64,000 nucleotides of DNA from Caulobacteraceae bacterium (GCA_947475465.1 CANJLK010000005.1:58667-122666), one strand, 5' to 3'. Positions 9,213 to 19,402 are shown, counted from the first letter of the stretch. The notes: a model not told the origin generated them from the sequence alone. Translations and numbers: made by a program.

Positions 9213-9593
9213 ATGCTCTTCCTTCTCAACGACACCGTCCTCAAGCTCGATGGCGATGCCCTGGGCGAGAAGCTGCATGGCGCGCATCTGGACCGGCTGA
9301 GTCTGGCCACTGTCACCGCCATCGGACAGGAACTGTTCGCCAACGACCCGCGCCTGCAACAGCACAGCGAGGAGACCGCGCGGCGCCTTGCGATCCTGAT
9401 CTGCACGGCCGAGCCTTCGATCAATGCGGCGCTCTTCCTGGCGCCCAGGGCGGGCTGCCGGCCCTCTGAGGTGACCTCCCGCTATGTCGACGCCGGCATC
9501 GAAGTGATCGGCCATCTCTACGCCCTGCAGAAACAGGGAAATCTGGACGTGGTGGGGGTGCATCAGGAAGTCTGGCTGCGCGCGGCCGCCTGA
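9213..9593 (+). CDS. Uncharacterised protein, paralog B
   Basis: MLFLLNDTVLKLDG...INAALFLAPRAG; same architecture as 8721..9101. Confidence 0.75.
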   Translation: MLFLLNDTVLKLDGDALGEKLHGAHLDRLSLATVTAIGQELFANDPRLQQHSEETARRLAILICTAEPSINAALFLAPRAGCRPSEVTSRYVDAGIEVIGHLYALQKQGNLDVVGVHQEVWLRAAA

Positions 9594-9673
9594 CTGCGAG
9601 AAAGCCAAGACGATAAGCGCCCGACCGGCCGCGCGGCTTCGCAGGGCCGGTCAAGGATGCTAACCCCCCGGCC

Positions 9674-11314
9674 ATGAGCAACTCCCCCGCCGCCGAGGCC
9701 ACCAGTTCTCGCCTAGGAATCGCCGCCCAGGCGGCGAGGCGTCGCACCTTTGCGATCATCTCTCACCCAGACGCCGGCAAGACGACCCTGACCGAGAACC
9801 TGCTGCTGGCCGGCGGGGCGATCCGGGCGGCGGGACAGGTCAGGGCGCGGGGCGAGAACCGCCGTACCCGGTCGGACTGGATGAAGATCGAGCGCGAGCG
9901 GGGGATTTCGGTTTCCGCCTCGGTGATGACCTTCGACCACGACGGACTGATGTTCAATCTCCTGGACACGCCGGGCCACGAGGACTTCTCGGAAGACACC
10001 TACCGCACCCTCACCGCCGCCGACGCCGCCGTCATGGTGCTGGACGCGGCCAAGGGGATCGAGCCCCAGACCCTGAAGCTGTTCGAGGTCTGCCGGCTGC
10101 GCGACATCCCGATCGTCACCTTCATCAACAAGATGGACCGCGAGGCGCAGGACCCGTTCGAATTGCTGGACGAGATCGGCTCCAAGCTCGCGCTCGACCC
10201 TGCGCCTCTATATTGGCCGGCCGGCTCCGGTGGGCGGTTCAAGGGGATGCTCGACCTGCGCCGCGATCAGTTCCTGCCCTTCATGAAGAAGGGCGGCGGG
10301 GCGGCGGGCAATGAGGACGGGCACCCGGGCCCTATCGCGTTCCGCGGCAACGCCGTCGTCAGCTACCTCGACCCCGACGAACAGGAGGAGTTGAGCGAGA
10401 ACGCCGAGCTGGTGCTGGGCGCCTCCAAGCCGTTCGACGCGCAGTCCTTCCTGGAAGGACACATGACGCCGGTATTCTTCGGCTCGGCGCTGCGCCATTT
10501 CGGCGTCGATCAGCTGCTGGAAGGCATCGGCGCCTATGCGCCGCCGCCCAAGCCCGTGGCCGCCGTCAAGAGTGGCCTGGCGATGCACGTGGCGCCCGGC
10601 GATCGGGAAGTTTCGGGCTTCGTCTTCAAGGTCCAGGCCAACATGGACCCCAATCACCGCGACCGGATCGCCTTCCTGAAGCTGTGCTCGGGGCGGTTTT
10701 CGCGGGGCATGAAGCTGAAGGTGCAGAACACCGGCAAGCAGCTTTCGGTCAATGCGCCGATGATGTTCTTCGCCTCGGACCGCGAACTGGCCGAGGACGC
10801 CTTCGCCGGCGATGTGATCGGCATCCCAAACCATGGGGTGCTGCGGGTAGGCGACAGTCTGTCGGAGAGCGGGCTGCTCCGTTTCGCCGGGCTGCCCAAC
10901 TTCGCGCCGGAAATCCTGCAGCGGGTGCGGGTGAAGGACCCACTGAAGGCCAAGCATCTGAAGAAGGCGCTCGAGAGCCTGGCCGAGGAGGGTGTGACCC
11001 AGCTGTTCCGGCCGAGCCTGGGGTCGGATTTCATCGTCGGCGCGGTGGGCCAGCTGCAGTTCGAGGTCATGGCCGACCGCCTGGCCAACGAGTACCAGCT
11101 GGAGGTGATCTTCGAACCCAGCCCCTATGGCGAGGCCCGCTGGATCCTGGGCGAGAAGGCCGACCTGGAAGACTTCACCTCCAAGCACCGTTCGGCGATC
11201 GGCACGGACATCGACGACCAGCCCGTCTATCTGGCCAAGTCATCCTGGGACATCGGCTACGCCACCGAGCGCTATCCTAAGGTGCGGTTCGAGCGGTCCA
11301 AGGAACGGGCCTGA
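9674..11314 (+). CDS. prfC: Peptide chain release factor 3
   Basis: RRTFAIISHPDAGKTTLTENLLL, DTPGHEDFSEDTYRTLTAADAAVMV, full-length translational GTPase. Confidence 0.95.
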   Translation: MSNSPAAEATSSRLGIAAQAARRRTFAIISHPDAGKTTLTENLLLAGGAIRAAGQVRARGENRRTRSDWMKIERERGISVSASVMTFDHDGLMFNLLDTPGHEDFSEDTYRTLTAADAAVMVLDAAKGIEPQTLKLFEVCRLRDIPIVTFINKMDREAQDPFELLDEIGSKLALDPAPLYWPAGSGGRFKGMLDLRRDQFLPFMKKGGGAAGNEDGHPGPIAFRGNAVVSYLDPDEQEELSENAELVLGASKPFDAQSFLEGHMTPVFFGSALRHFGVDQLLEGIGAYAPPPKPVAAVKSGLAMHVAPGDREVSGFVFKVQANMDPNHRDRIAFLKLCSGRFSRGMKLKVQNTGKQLSVNAPMMFFASDRELAEDAFAGDVIGIPNHGVLRVGDSLSESGLLRFAGLPNFAPEILQRVRVKDPLKAKHLKKALESLAEEGVTQLFRPSLGSDFIVGAVGQLQFEVMADRLANEYQLEVIFEPSPYGEARWILGEKADLEDFTSKHRSAIGTDIDDQPVYLAKSSWDIGYATERYPKVRFERSKERA

Positions 11315-11321
11315 GGCCGCC

Positions 11322-12230
11322 ATGGCCAAGGTCATCCTCTATGGCGCGCCGGCCCCGGGGCTGATCGAGGTTCCGGCCGCCGCGGTGCAGACCTCTCCGC
11401 TGATCCTGGGCTCAAGCGACCTGGCCGGGCTCTCCGACGGCGGGGCGGATGCGGCGACAGTATTGGCGCCGCCCGGGACCCTGGAGCGGGACTATGTCAT
11501 CGCCCAGACGCTCAGGGCCGTTAAGCCCGGCGGGGCGCTGACCGTCTTGGCGCCGAAGGACAAGGGCGGTTCGCGGCTGAGGAAGGCGCTCGAGGCCTTC
11601 GGTTGCACGGTGAGCGAAGACGCCCGGCGTCACCACCGGTTCTGCCATGCCGCGAGGCCTAAGGCGCCGGTCGGCCTGGAGGCGGCGATCGCTGCGGGCG
11701 GGCCAAGGATCGTGGAGGGCCTTGATCTGTGGTCGCAGCCCGGCGTGTTCAGCTGGGACCGCGTCGATCCGGGCAGCGCCAGATTGCTGGAACTGATTCC
11801 CAACCTCGCGGGCCGAGGCGCGGACCTGGGCTGCGGCATAGGCGTCCTGGCCGGCCCGATCCTGGCGTCGAAGGCGGTCACCGGCCTGGTCTGCATGGAT
11901 CTCGACCGGCGCGCCGTCGCCTGCGCCCAGCACAATCTGAATGACCCGCGCGCCACCGTCCTTTGGGCCGACGCCCGGTCGCCGGACCCTGCGCTGGAAG
12001 GACTGGACTTCGTGGTCATGAACCCGCCGTTCCACGACGGCGGCGCCGAGGACAAGGCGCTGGGCGTGGCCTTCATACGAAGGGCGTCGGAGATGCTGAG
12101 GCGCGGCGGCGTCTGCTGGATCGTCGCCAACCGGCACCTGCCCTACGAGATGACGCTGAAGGCGGCCTTCGCCGAGGTCGCGGTCAAGGCGGACGCCGGC
12201 GGGTACAAGATTTTCGAGGCGCGCAAGTGA
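11322..12230 (+). CDS. Class I SAM-dependent methyltransferase, RsmC-like
   Basis: GADLGCGIGVLAGPIL and FVVMNPPFHDGG (NPPF motif). Confidence 0.85.
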   Translation: MAKVILYGAPAPGLIEVPAAAVQTSPLILGSSDLAGLSDGGADAATVLAPPGTLERDYVIAQTLRAVKPGGALTVLAPKDKGGSRLRKALEAFGCTVSEDARRHHRFCHAARPKAPVGLEAAIAAGGPRIVEGLDLWSQPGVFSWDRVDPGSARLLELIPNLAGRGADLGCGIGVLAGPILASKAVTGLVCMDLDRRAVACAQHNLNDPRATVLWADARSPDPALEGLDFVVMNPPFHDGGAEDKALGVAFIRRASEMLRRGGVCWIVANRHLPYEMTLKAAFAEVAVKADAGGYKIFEARK

Positions 12231-12964
12231 GCGCGAAGCCGCCGATGGCCCGGCTGGACCGGCTGCTGGCCAACCTGGGCTATGGGTCGCGGCGGGAGGT
12301 CACCGACCTGGTGGGGCGGAGCCGGGTCGTGCTGGACGGGGCCGTGGTGAAGGATTCCGGGGCGCGGATCGCGGTGACCGCCGACCTGCCCCAGCGCATG
12401 ACGGTCTCGGGCCAGCCGCTGGACCCGCCCGCGCCCTTGACCATCCTGATGCACAAGCCCCTGGGGGTGGTCTGTTCACACCGTGAGCCCGGGCGCAGCG
12501 TCTATGAACTGCTGCCGCACCGCTGGCGGGCCCGCGAGCCGGCGCTGTCCAGTATCGGGCGGCTGGACAAGGAAACCTCCGGCCTGCTGCTGATCACCGA
12601 CGACGGGCCGTTCCTGCACCGGGTGATTTCGCCCAAGAGCCATGTGGCCAAGCGGTATCGGGCGACCCTGGACCGGCCGCTGGCGGGGACGGAGGCCGCG
12701 CTGTTCGCCGCCGGGACCCTGGTGCTGGAAAGCGAAACCGAGCCGCTGGCTCGGGCGGTGCTCGAGCCTGTCGGCGAGCGCGAGGCCCTGCTGACCATCA
12801 CCGAGGGGCGTTATCATCAAGTGCGGCGGATGTTCGCCGCCGTGGGCAACCACGTGAACGCCCTGCACCGCGATCGCATTGGCGGGCTGGACCTGCCCGA
12901 CGACATGGCTTCGGGCGAATGGCGACCGCTCACGCCGGCCGAACAGGCGGCGATTTTCGCGTAA
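12227..12964 (+). CDS. rRNA pseudouridine synthase (RsuA/RluB/E family)
   Basis: S4-like N-terminus, IGRLDKETSGLLLITDDG, EGRYHQVRRMF; GTG start overlapping previous stop. Confidence 0.9.
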   Translation: MSAKPPMARLDRLLANLGYGSRREVTDLVGRSRVVLDGAVVKDSGARIAVTADLPQRMTVSGQPLDPPAPLTILMHKPLGVVCSHREPGRSVYELLPHRWRAREPALSSIGRLDKETSGLLLITDDGPFLHRVISPKSHVAKRYRATLDRPLAGTEAALFAAGTLVLESETEPLARAVLEPVGEREALLTITEGRYHQVRRMFAAVGNHVNALHRDRIGGLDLPDDMASGEWRPLTPAEQAAIFA

Positions 12965-13054
12965 CACGTTCTTCAGAAAATCCGGACCTGGGACCTTGTG
13001 AATCCCCAGGGCTCTACTGTGGCAGGCAAGCTTCCGTTAACCATACGTGAGAAG

Positions 13055-13069
13055 TTAACCACTTGTTAA
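13055..13069 (+). promoter_or_regulatory. CtrA-box candidate TTAA-N7-TTAA
   Basis: TTAACCACTTGTTAA, preceded at 13037 by half-site TTAACCAT; 87 bp upstream of ATG at 13156. Confidence 0.6.
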
Positions 13070-13155
13070 AGCCCGCGGCTCCGGCTTTGCTCTTATCCGG
13101 CAAGGCTCGCACGCAACGTCTCATCCCGGGACGCATGGGCGGCCGGAGCGGCGCG

Positions 13156-14535
13156 ATGTTTGAGTTTGGTCGTGAGCTGAAGAAACTGTTCGCTGGCGAA
13201 CGCCCGCGGTCGGGCGCCGATGGCCTGACCGGCGGCGACAGCGGACTGCTCGAACTGCTCGACCTCAAGCTGCTGCAACAGGAAGCCAAGGCCGCCGACA
13301 TCGCTGCCGGCCGGATCGGGGCCCAGGACAAGCCGCATCGCCGCCTGGAAGCCGCCATCGTCTGGCGCGAGGTCGCCCGCCGCTCAGGCGACGCCGTGGC
13401 CCTGCGCAAGGCCGCCGCCACCGCCGAGACGGCCGCCGCCGCCATCGACCCTGCCAAGCGTCCCGACGACTGGGCCCGGGCCCGTTGCGAGCAGGGCTTC
13501 TGCGCCCTGCTGGGCGCCGAACTGTTCGGCGACGCCGGCCTGAACGCCGCCGCGCAGGCGACCTTCCGTGAAGCCCGCGCCGCCGCCCGCGGCGGGGTGG
13601 CCGCGCCGCTCGCCGACGTGGGCCTGGCCCTGGTGGACGCCCGCGCCGAGATGGCCACCGGCGACGCCCAGGCGGCCCATGCCGTCGCCGCACGCTTCAG
13701 CGTGCCGATCGCAGCCCTGGAGGCCCAGTCGCGCCGCCACGCCTCGGCCCGGCCGCTGGCCGCCGAGGCTCGCCTGATGCGCGCCGACCTTCTCTGCGGC
13801 TGGGGCGCCCGGCTGAAGGACGAGGCCCTGCTCTCCATCGCCGCCGAGGACGCCAGGATCGCCGCCTCGCGGCTGGATTCGGCCTATGAACCCCTGACCT
13901 GGGCCCGCGCCGAGATTCTGCGCGGCCAGGCCGTGGCCCTGCGCGGCGAGGTCACCGGCGACGTGGATTCCGTGGCCACCGGCGCGACCGTGCTGGCCGG
14001 CTCGCTGGACCATCTGGCCCGCGACCACAGCCCGCTGGATTGGGCCCGCACCCAGATCGCGCTCGCCCAGGCCCTGCAGGCGCTGGGCGAGGCCAGCGCC
14101 GACGAACGCGCCTACGAACAGGCCGTCACCTGCTACGACCGCGCCAACCTGGTGCTGAAGGACGCCCAGACGGTTCCGCTGCGCGGCCTAGCGGCCGGTG
14201 AGCGGGCCATGTGTCTCGCGCGTTCCGCGGAACTGACGGGCGACCTGGCGGTGCTCGACGCCGCCGAAGCCGCCCTGAAGACCGAACTGATCACCCTGCA
14301 GCCCCGCCGGGACCCGGCGACCTGGGCGGTGGTGCAACTTCACTTGGCGAGGCTCTACGAAGCGCGCCTGGATATCACCGGCAAGGACCGCGGCGAACGC
14401 GCCGCCGCGCTAACCGCCCTCGAGGTCGCCCTGGATGTCTTCGGTGAGATGGGCCTGCGCTCGCTGACGCTCGTGGCCAGCGAAGCCCTGGACCGCCTCA
14501 AGGCCGGCCCGGCCCAGCGGCGCACCGCGGTCTAG
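13156..14535 (+). CDS. Uncharacterised helical-repeat (TPR-like) protein
   Basis: Long ORF MFEFGRELKKLF... with Ala-rich repeated helical units; no recognised catalytic motif. Confidence 0.7.
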   Translation: MFEFGRELKKLFAGERPRSGADGLTGGDSGLLELLDLKLLQQEAKAADIAAGRIGAQDKPHRRLEAAIVWREVARRSGDAVALRKAAATAETAAAAIDPAKRPDDWARARCEQGFCALLGAELFGDAGLNAAAQATFREARAAARGGVAAPLADVGLALVDARAEMATGDAQAAHAVAARFSVPIAALEAQSRRHASARPLAAEARLMRADLLCGWGARLKDEALLSIAAEDARIAASRLDSAYEPLTWARAEILRGQAVALRGEVTGDVDSVATGATVLAGSLDHLARDHSPLDWARTQIALAQALQALGEASADERAYEQAVTCYDRANLVLKDAQTVPLRGLAAGERAMCLARSAELTGDLAVLDAAEAALKTELITLQPRRDPATWAVVQLHLARLYEARLDITGKDRGERAAALTALEVALDVFGEMGLRSLTLVASEALDRLKAGPAQRRTAV

Positions 14536-15299
14536 CGCCCGCGCCACCACCTGAGACCTGCCCGCTCGCCGGCTTCCAGCAGGGCGTGCAGCACCGCGCC
14601 CAGGACCCCCAGGACCACCAGGGCCGCGAACATCTTGGCGGTCTGCAGGCGGTTGCCGGCCTCGAGAATGCGCCAGGCGAGGCCCTGGACCTTGCCGGAG
14701 CCGGCGACGAACTCGGCGACCACCGCGCCGACGATGGCGAGACCGGCGGCGACCTTGTGGCCCTCCAGCACGAACGGGATAGCCGAGGGCAGGCGCAGGC
14801 GCGTGAGGCGCTGCATGCGGGTGGCGCCATAGAGGTCGAAGAGCCGCATCAGGTCCGGATCGACGGCCCTAAGGCCGGTGACGGCGCCGGAGTAGATCGG
14901 GAAGAAGGCCACGATGGTCGCCAGCGCGATCACCGCCCGGCCCGGATGATCGGTGCCCGCCCAGATGTTGACCAGGGGCGCGATGGCGATCACCGGGGTG
15001 ACCTGCAGCACCACGGCCAGCGGCTTGACGGCCCGCTCAAGGAGCGGGCTGAGCGCGACGGTCAGCGCTAGGCCCTGAGCCAGGAGACTGGCAATGACCA
15101 GGGCCTCCAGGGCTTCGGCCAGGGTGTAGCCGGTGGCTTTCAGTAGGGCGGGTGCGTCGGCGATCAAGGCGGCGAACACGGCGGAGGGCGGCGCAAGGAA
15201 ATAGATCGGCACCTGGAAGAGGCGGCAACCGGCTTCCCAGGCGCCCAGCAGGAGGGCGATGAGGGCGACGGGGGCCAGGATGGTCGCCAGCCTGTTCAC
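14532..15299 (-). CDS. ABC transporter permease (NitT/TauT type)
   Basis: BPD permease features, multiple TM segments, GTG start overlapping ATPase stop. Confidence 0.85.
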   Translation of the reverse strand: MNRLATILAPVALIALLLGAWEAGCRLFQVPIYFLAPPSAVFAALIADAPALLKATGYTLAEALEALVIASLLAQGLALTVALSPLLERAVKPLAVVLQVTPVIAIAPLVNIWAGTDHPGRAVIALATIVAFFPIYSGAVTGLRAVDPDLMRLFDLYGATRMQRLTRLRLPSAIPFVLEGHKVAAGLAIVGAVVAEFVAGSGKVQGLAWRILEAGNRLQTAKMFAALVVLGVLGAVLHALLEAGERAGLRWWRGR

Positions 15300-16063
15300 G
15301 ACATGATTCCGGACAGCAGGCCGGAGACCGCTTCGGCCTTGGCGCGGAACGGCTCGGTGGTGCGAAAGCCCGCGGGGCGAGGCAGGGGACCGTCGATGGC
15401 GACCTCGCCGGCGATGCGTCCGGGGCCTGCGGTCATGACCACCACGCGAGAGGCCATGTAGACGGCCTCCTCGACATTGTGAGTCACGAAGACGATCGCC
15501 GGCCGGATGTCGGCCCACAGCTTCAGGACGTCGTCAGCCAGGGCGCGGCGGGTGATCTCGTCCAGCGCCGCGAAGGGCTCGTCGAGGAGGAGAAGCCTGG
15601 GCTGGGTGGTCAGCGCGCGGGCCAGGGAGACGCGCATGGCCATGCCGCCGGACAGCTGGGCGGGACGGGCGGCCTCCGCCCCGGCTAGGCCGACGCGGGC
15701 GAGTGCCTTGTCCGCGCGGGCGAGGGCCTCGGGGCGGGCGGTCCCGGCCAGTTCGAGCGGCAGGGCGGCGTTCGCCCGGGCGGTGAGCCAGGGGGCGAGC
15801 GTCGGGGCCTGGAAGACGACCGCGGTTTCTCCGCGCCCGGCGGCGCGGGCGACGGTCCCGCGGGTCGGCTGCTCAAGGCCGGCCAGCAGGCGCAGCGCCG
15901 TGGACTTGCCGCAACCGGACGGACCCACCAGGGCGACGATCTCGCCCGCGCCTATGCCCAGGCTGAAGGGCCCCAGCGCGGGCCCGCGCGGGTAGTCGAC
16001 GCCCACGTCGGAGAGGCTGGCGATCATACTTTCCCCCGTAGCCGGGGGAGGCGAGGATGTCAC
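15296..16063 (-). CDS. ABC transporter ATP-binding protein (NitT/TauT type)
   Basis: Walker A GPSGCGKSTAL, signature LSGGMAMRVSLARAL, Walker B LLLLDEPFAALD. Confidence 0.92.
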   Translation of the reverse strand: MTSSPPPATGESMIASLSDVGVDYPRGPALGPFSLGIGAGEIVALVGPSGCGKSTALRLLAGLEQPTRGTVARAAGRGETAVVFQAPTLAPWLTARANAALPLELAGTARPEALARADKALARVGLAGAEAARPAQLSGGMAMRVSLARALTTQPRLLLLDEPFAALDEITRRALADDVLKLWADIRPAIVFVTHNVEEAVYMASRVVVMTAGPGRIAGEVAIDGPLPRPAGFRTTEPFRAKAEAVSGLLSGIMS

Positions 16064-17076
16064 TTGCCTTGGAACTGTAGGGTGTAGGCCCGCTTGTAGT
16101 CCATGGTCTTGGGATAGACCCCGGCGCGGGAGGCCATGTCGAAGAAGGTCTGCCAGCGGGCGTCGGTCATGGCGCCGATGCCGCCGGTTCCCCCGGCGTT
16201 CGGCGTGGCGTCGCCGCCCTCGACGATGGCGTAGGACTTCAGCTTGGCGCGGGCCTGGTCGAGGACGTCCTGGGTGATCTCCGGGTTCTCTTTGAGGATA
16301 AGGGCGTCGGCCGGCTTGGGGTCACCGTTCAGATAGTCGTGCCAGCCCTTGGCCGTGGCCTCCAGAAACGCCTTCACCGCCGCCGGATTCTTCGAAATCA
16401 AACTATCGGACGCGAGGATCATGGTGGCGTAGCCCGGATAGCCGTTGTCGGCCAGGAGGAAGACCTTGGGCTTCAGGCCCGCCTCCTTCTCGATGGTGTA
16501 GGGCTCGGAGGTCACATAGCCCTGCTGGGCGGCGCGCTTGTCGGCCAGGAACGGGCCGTTGTTGAAGGTATATTTGCGGACCTGATCGTCGCTGAAACCG
16601 TACTTGGCCTTCAGCCACACCCAAAAGGCGGTGACCGAGGCGTCCGCTAGCAGGATCGGATGGCCCTTCAGGTCTGCGAGGGTCTCGACGCCGGCGTCCG
16701 GGTGAGCCAGCAGCACCTGGGGGTCCTTCTGGAAGACCGCGGCCACGGCCTTGAGGGGCACGCCTTCCTGGGCGAGGTTCAGAACGATGAAGCTGTTGGA
16801 GCCGACGCCAAGGTCCACGGAGCCGGCGGCCAGCAACTGGGGCACGTTCACGCCCGGCCCGCCCTGGACGATGGTCACGTCGAGGCCACGCCTGGCGTAT
16901 TCGCCGTTGGCGAGCGCCTCGTAGAAGCCGCCGTGCTCGGCCTCCGCCTTCCAGTCCGTGGCGAAGCGGATGGGGGTGAGCTTGGCGCCGGCGGCTGGAG
17001 CGGCGGCCTGCTTGGCGGGCGAGCAGGCGCTGAGGAGGACGCAGAGCGCGACGCTCAAGGACCGCAAGGCTTTCAT
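16060..17076 (-). CDS. ABC transporter substrate-binding lipoprotein (NMT1/SsuA-like)
   Basis: Lipobox MKALRSLSVALCVLLSAC; NMT1-like fold motifs FATDWKAEAEHGGFYEAL, operonic with ATPase/permease. Confidence 0.85.
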   Translation of the reverse strand: MKALRSLSVALCVLLSACSPAKQAAAPAAGAKLTPIRFATDWKAEAEHGGFYEALANGEYARRGLDVTIVQGGPGVNVPQLLAAGSVDLGVGSNSFIVLNLAQEGVPLKAVAAVFQKDPQVLLAHPDAGVETLADLKGHPILLADASVTAFWVWLKAKYGFSDDQVRKYTFNNGPFLADKRAAQQGYVTSEPYTIEKEAGLKPKVFLLADNGYPGYATMILASDSLISKNPAAVKAFLEATAKGWHDYLNGDPKPADALILKENPEITQDVLDQARAKLKSYAIVEGGDATPNAGGTGGIGAMTDARWQTFFDMASRAGVYPKTMDYKRAYTLQFQGK

Positions 17077-17593
17077 GGATGACCCCATCGACTGATACGC
17101 GAAGGGTAGGGCGCGCCGCGCCCGGTGGGAAGCCGGGCTTCCGCTGCGAAACGCCGATAACACGAGGTGCATAGCAAGAGGGCGGCGCTCCGGTCGCCCG
17201 GAACTCCGCCCTCTCATCCAGATCCGTTGGGGGACCTGAGCCTTACTGGTCGATCGCGATTTCGGTTCGCGGGTCGCCCCGCTGGTTTTCCATCGCGGCC
17301 GGTGTCGCTTCGATGCCGGTTCCGGGTCGCCCCGGCCCTTGCGTCTCAGAAACCTCCTGCTCGCCTTGACTTCGGGGTCCGCCGTTGCCGGTTTTTCCGT
17401 CCGCCTGCGCCGCAGTCCCTCTCGGCAAAATCAGGATGCTCGCGAACCGGGAGGTCGGCAAGCAGGTCGGAAGCGGGCTTTGTGACGGAAGCGTCAAAAT
17501 GCGGTGGACAGACGGTGGATAGCTGGTGAATTCACCTGATTAAGAAAATAAAAACAGCCGGATGAACTATCCACAGGAAAGGGGCGGCCGCGG

Positions 17594-19402
17594 TCACCGG
17601 CCGGTGGCGAACGCCTCGCGTTGCTCTTCCAAAGCCAGCCATTCCTCTTCCGCCGCCGCCAGTTGGGCTCGAAGGGCGTCCAGGTTTTGACTGATCTGAC
17701 GAAAATTGTCGGGGTCGCGGCTGTAGAGGCCGGGATCGGCGAGACGGGCTTCAAACGCGGCGGCGCGGGCCGGCGCCTCGGCGATCAGGGTCTCCAGTTC
17801 GCTCAGCCGGCGCTGGTCCTTGTAGGACAGCTTGCCGACCGCCCTGGCCGGCGCCGGCGGAGGGGCCGGCGCGGGGACGCTCCGGGCGGGCGCATAGGCG
17901 GCCACCGGCAGGCGTGTGAAAAAGCCGGGGTTCTGGGCGATGAAATCCTGCCACCCGCCGGGCGTCTCGACGGCGCGGCCCGTCCCGTCCAGCCCGATGG
18001 TCGAGGTCGCCAGCCGATCCACGAAATCCCGGTCGTGGCTCACCAGGATCAGCGTGCCCTCGTAATCGGCCAGCAGATCTTCCAGGAGATCCAGGGTGTC
18101 CATGTCCAGGTCGTTGGTGGGCTCGTCGAGCACCATGATGTTTGCGGGCTTGGCCAGGGCGCGGGCCAGCAGCAGGCGATTGCGCTCGCCGCCCGACAGG
18201 CTTCGGACGGGCTGGCGCAACTGGGACTCGGTGAACAGGAAGTCCTTGGCATAGCCCACCACATGGCGCGGCTCGCCCCGGACCAGCACGTGGTCTCCGC
18301 CGGCGGGCAGCAGGACCTCGCGAAGCGTCATCTCCGGCAGCAGGGCGGCCCGGGACTGGTCGATGTAGTTGATCTCCAGATTGGTCCCGAGCTTCACCTC
18401 GCCCTCGTCCGGCTGGATTTCCCCCAGCAGCAACTTGACCAGGGTCGACTTGCCCGCGCCGTTCGGCCCGACGATCGCCACGCGGTCGCCCCGGATGATC
18501 CGCGTCGAGAAGTTCTTCAGCAGGACCTTGTCGCCAAAGGCCTTGGAGATGCCCGTGACCTCGGCCACCCGCTTGCCGGAGGTCCCCGATGACGAGAGGC
18601 CCATGGTGAGTTCGCTACGGGTGTCCTTCAGACGGTCGAATTTTTCCTGGCGCAGGCTCTCCAGGCGGCGTTTGCGGCCCTCGTTGCGGGCTCGACGGGC
18701 CGTGACACCCCGCGCCATCCAATGCTGTTCGCGCTGGATGAAGCGGTCGAGGCGTCGCGCCTCCTCGGCCTCCTGGGCGGTGATCTTCTCAGCCCACTCC
18801 TCGAAGCCGGCGAACCCCGCGTCAAGCCGCTTCACGAGCCGGTATTCCAGCCAGAAGCAGCGCTTGGTCACCCGTTCCAGGAAGGCGCGGTCGTGGCTGA
18901 CGATGAGGGCAGCGGCCTTATGCGCCTTGAGCTCCTCCTCCAGCGTCTCGATGGCCAAGATGTCCAGGTGGTTGGTGGGCTCGTCGAGCAGGATGACGTC
19001 GGAGTCCTCGGCGAAGGCCCGGGCCAGGGCCGCGCGGCGGATTTCGCCGCCGGACAGGCCTTCGCAGGACTTCTCAGGATCGAGGCCGAAGGTGTCCAGG
19101 GTCGCCTGCGCCTCATAGTCCTGGGCGCCGCCAGCCGTGGCGTAGTCCAACAAGGTGTCGCCGACGATCTGCGGCTCCTGGGGCACAAAGCTGATGCGGG
19201 TCCCCGTGGCCACGTTGCGCTCGCCGCCGTCCGGCTCGACCTGGCCGGCGAGGATGCGCAGGAGAGTCGACTTGCCTGCGCCGTTACGGCCGACCAGGCA
19301 GGCGCGGACCCGGGCATCCAGGGCGAGGTCGACGCCGTCGAACAGCATCAGCGGCCCGTCCGCCAGGCGGACGTCCTTAAGGGCGAGTGTGGGAGCTCTC
19401 AT
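17594..19402 (-). CDS. uup: ABC-F ATPase, Uup-like
   Basis: Two ABC domains ([44 protein letters not shown]) and C-terminal coiled coil KLSYKDQRRLSELE. Confidence 0.88.
   Translation of the reverse strand: MRAPTLALKDVRLADGPLMLFDGVDLALDARVRACLVGRNGAGKSTLLRILAGQVEPDGGERNVATGTRISFVPQEPQIVGDTLLDYATAGGAQDYEAQATLDTFGLDPEKSCEGLSGGEIRRAALARAFAEDSDVILLDEPTNHLDILAIETLEEELKAHKAAALIVSHDRAFLERVTKRCFWLEYRLVKRLDAGFAGFEEWAEKITAQEAEEARRLDRFIQREQHWMARGVTARRARNEGRKRRLESLRQEKFDRLKDTRSELTMGLSSSGTSGKRVAEVTGISKAFGDKVLLKNFSTRIIRGDRVAIVGPNGAGKSTLVKLLLGEIQPDEGEVKLGTNLEINYIDQSRAALLPEMTLREVLLPAGGDHVLVRGEPRHVVGYAKDFLFTESQLRQPVRSLSGGERNRLLLARALAKPANIMVLDEPTNDLDMDTLDLLEDLLADYEGTLILVSHDRDFVDRLATSTIGLDGTGRAVETPGGWQDFIAQNPGFFTRLPVAAYAPARSVPAPAPPPAPARAVGKLSYKDQRRLSELETLIAEAPARAAAFEARLADPGLYSRDPDNFRQISQNLDALRAQLAAAEEEWLALEEQREAFATGR

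Noticed and set aside
14586-15071. 161-aa plus ORF inside the ABC permease gene
   Set aside because: Antisense to a conserved permease in a tightly overlapping operon
17077-17400. Possible TPP riboswitch upstream of the NMT1-like binding protein
   Set aside because: A TCTCAG/CTGAGA fragment and GGATCTGGATGAGAG occur, but not in the order or spacing of a THI element
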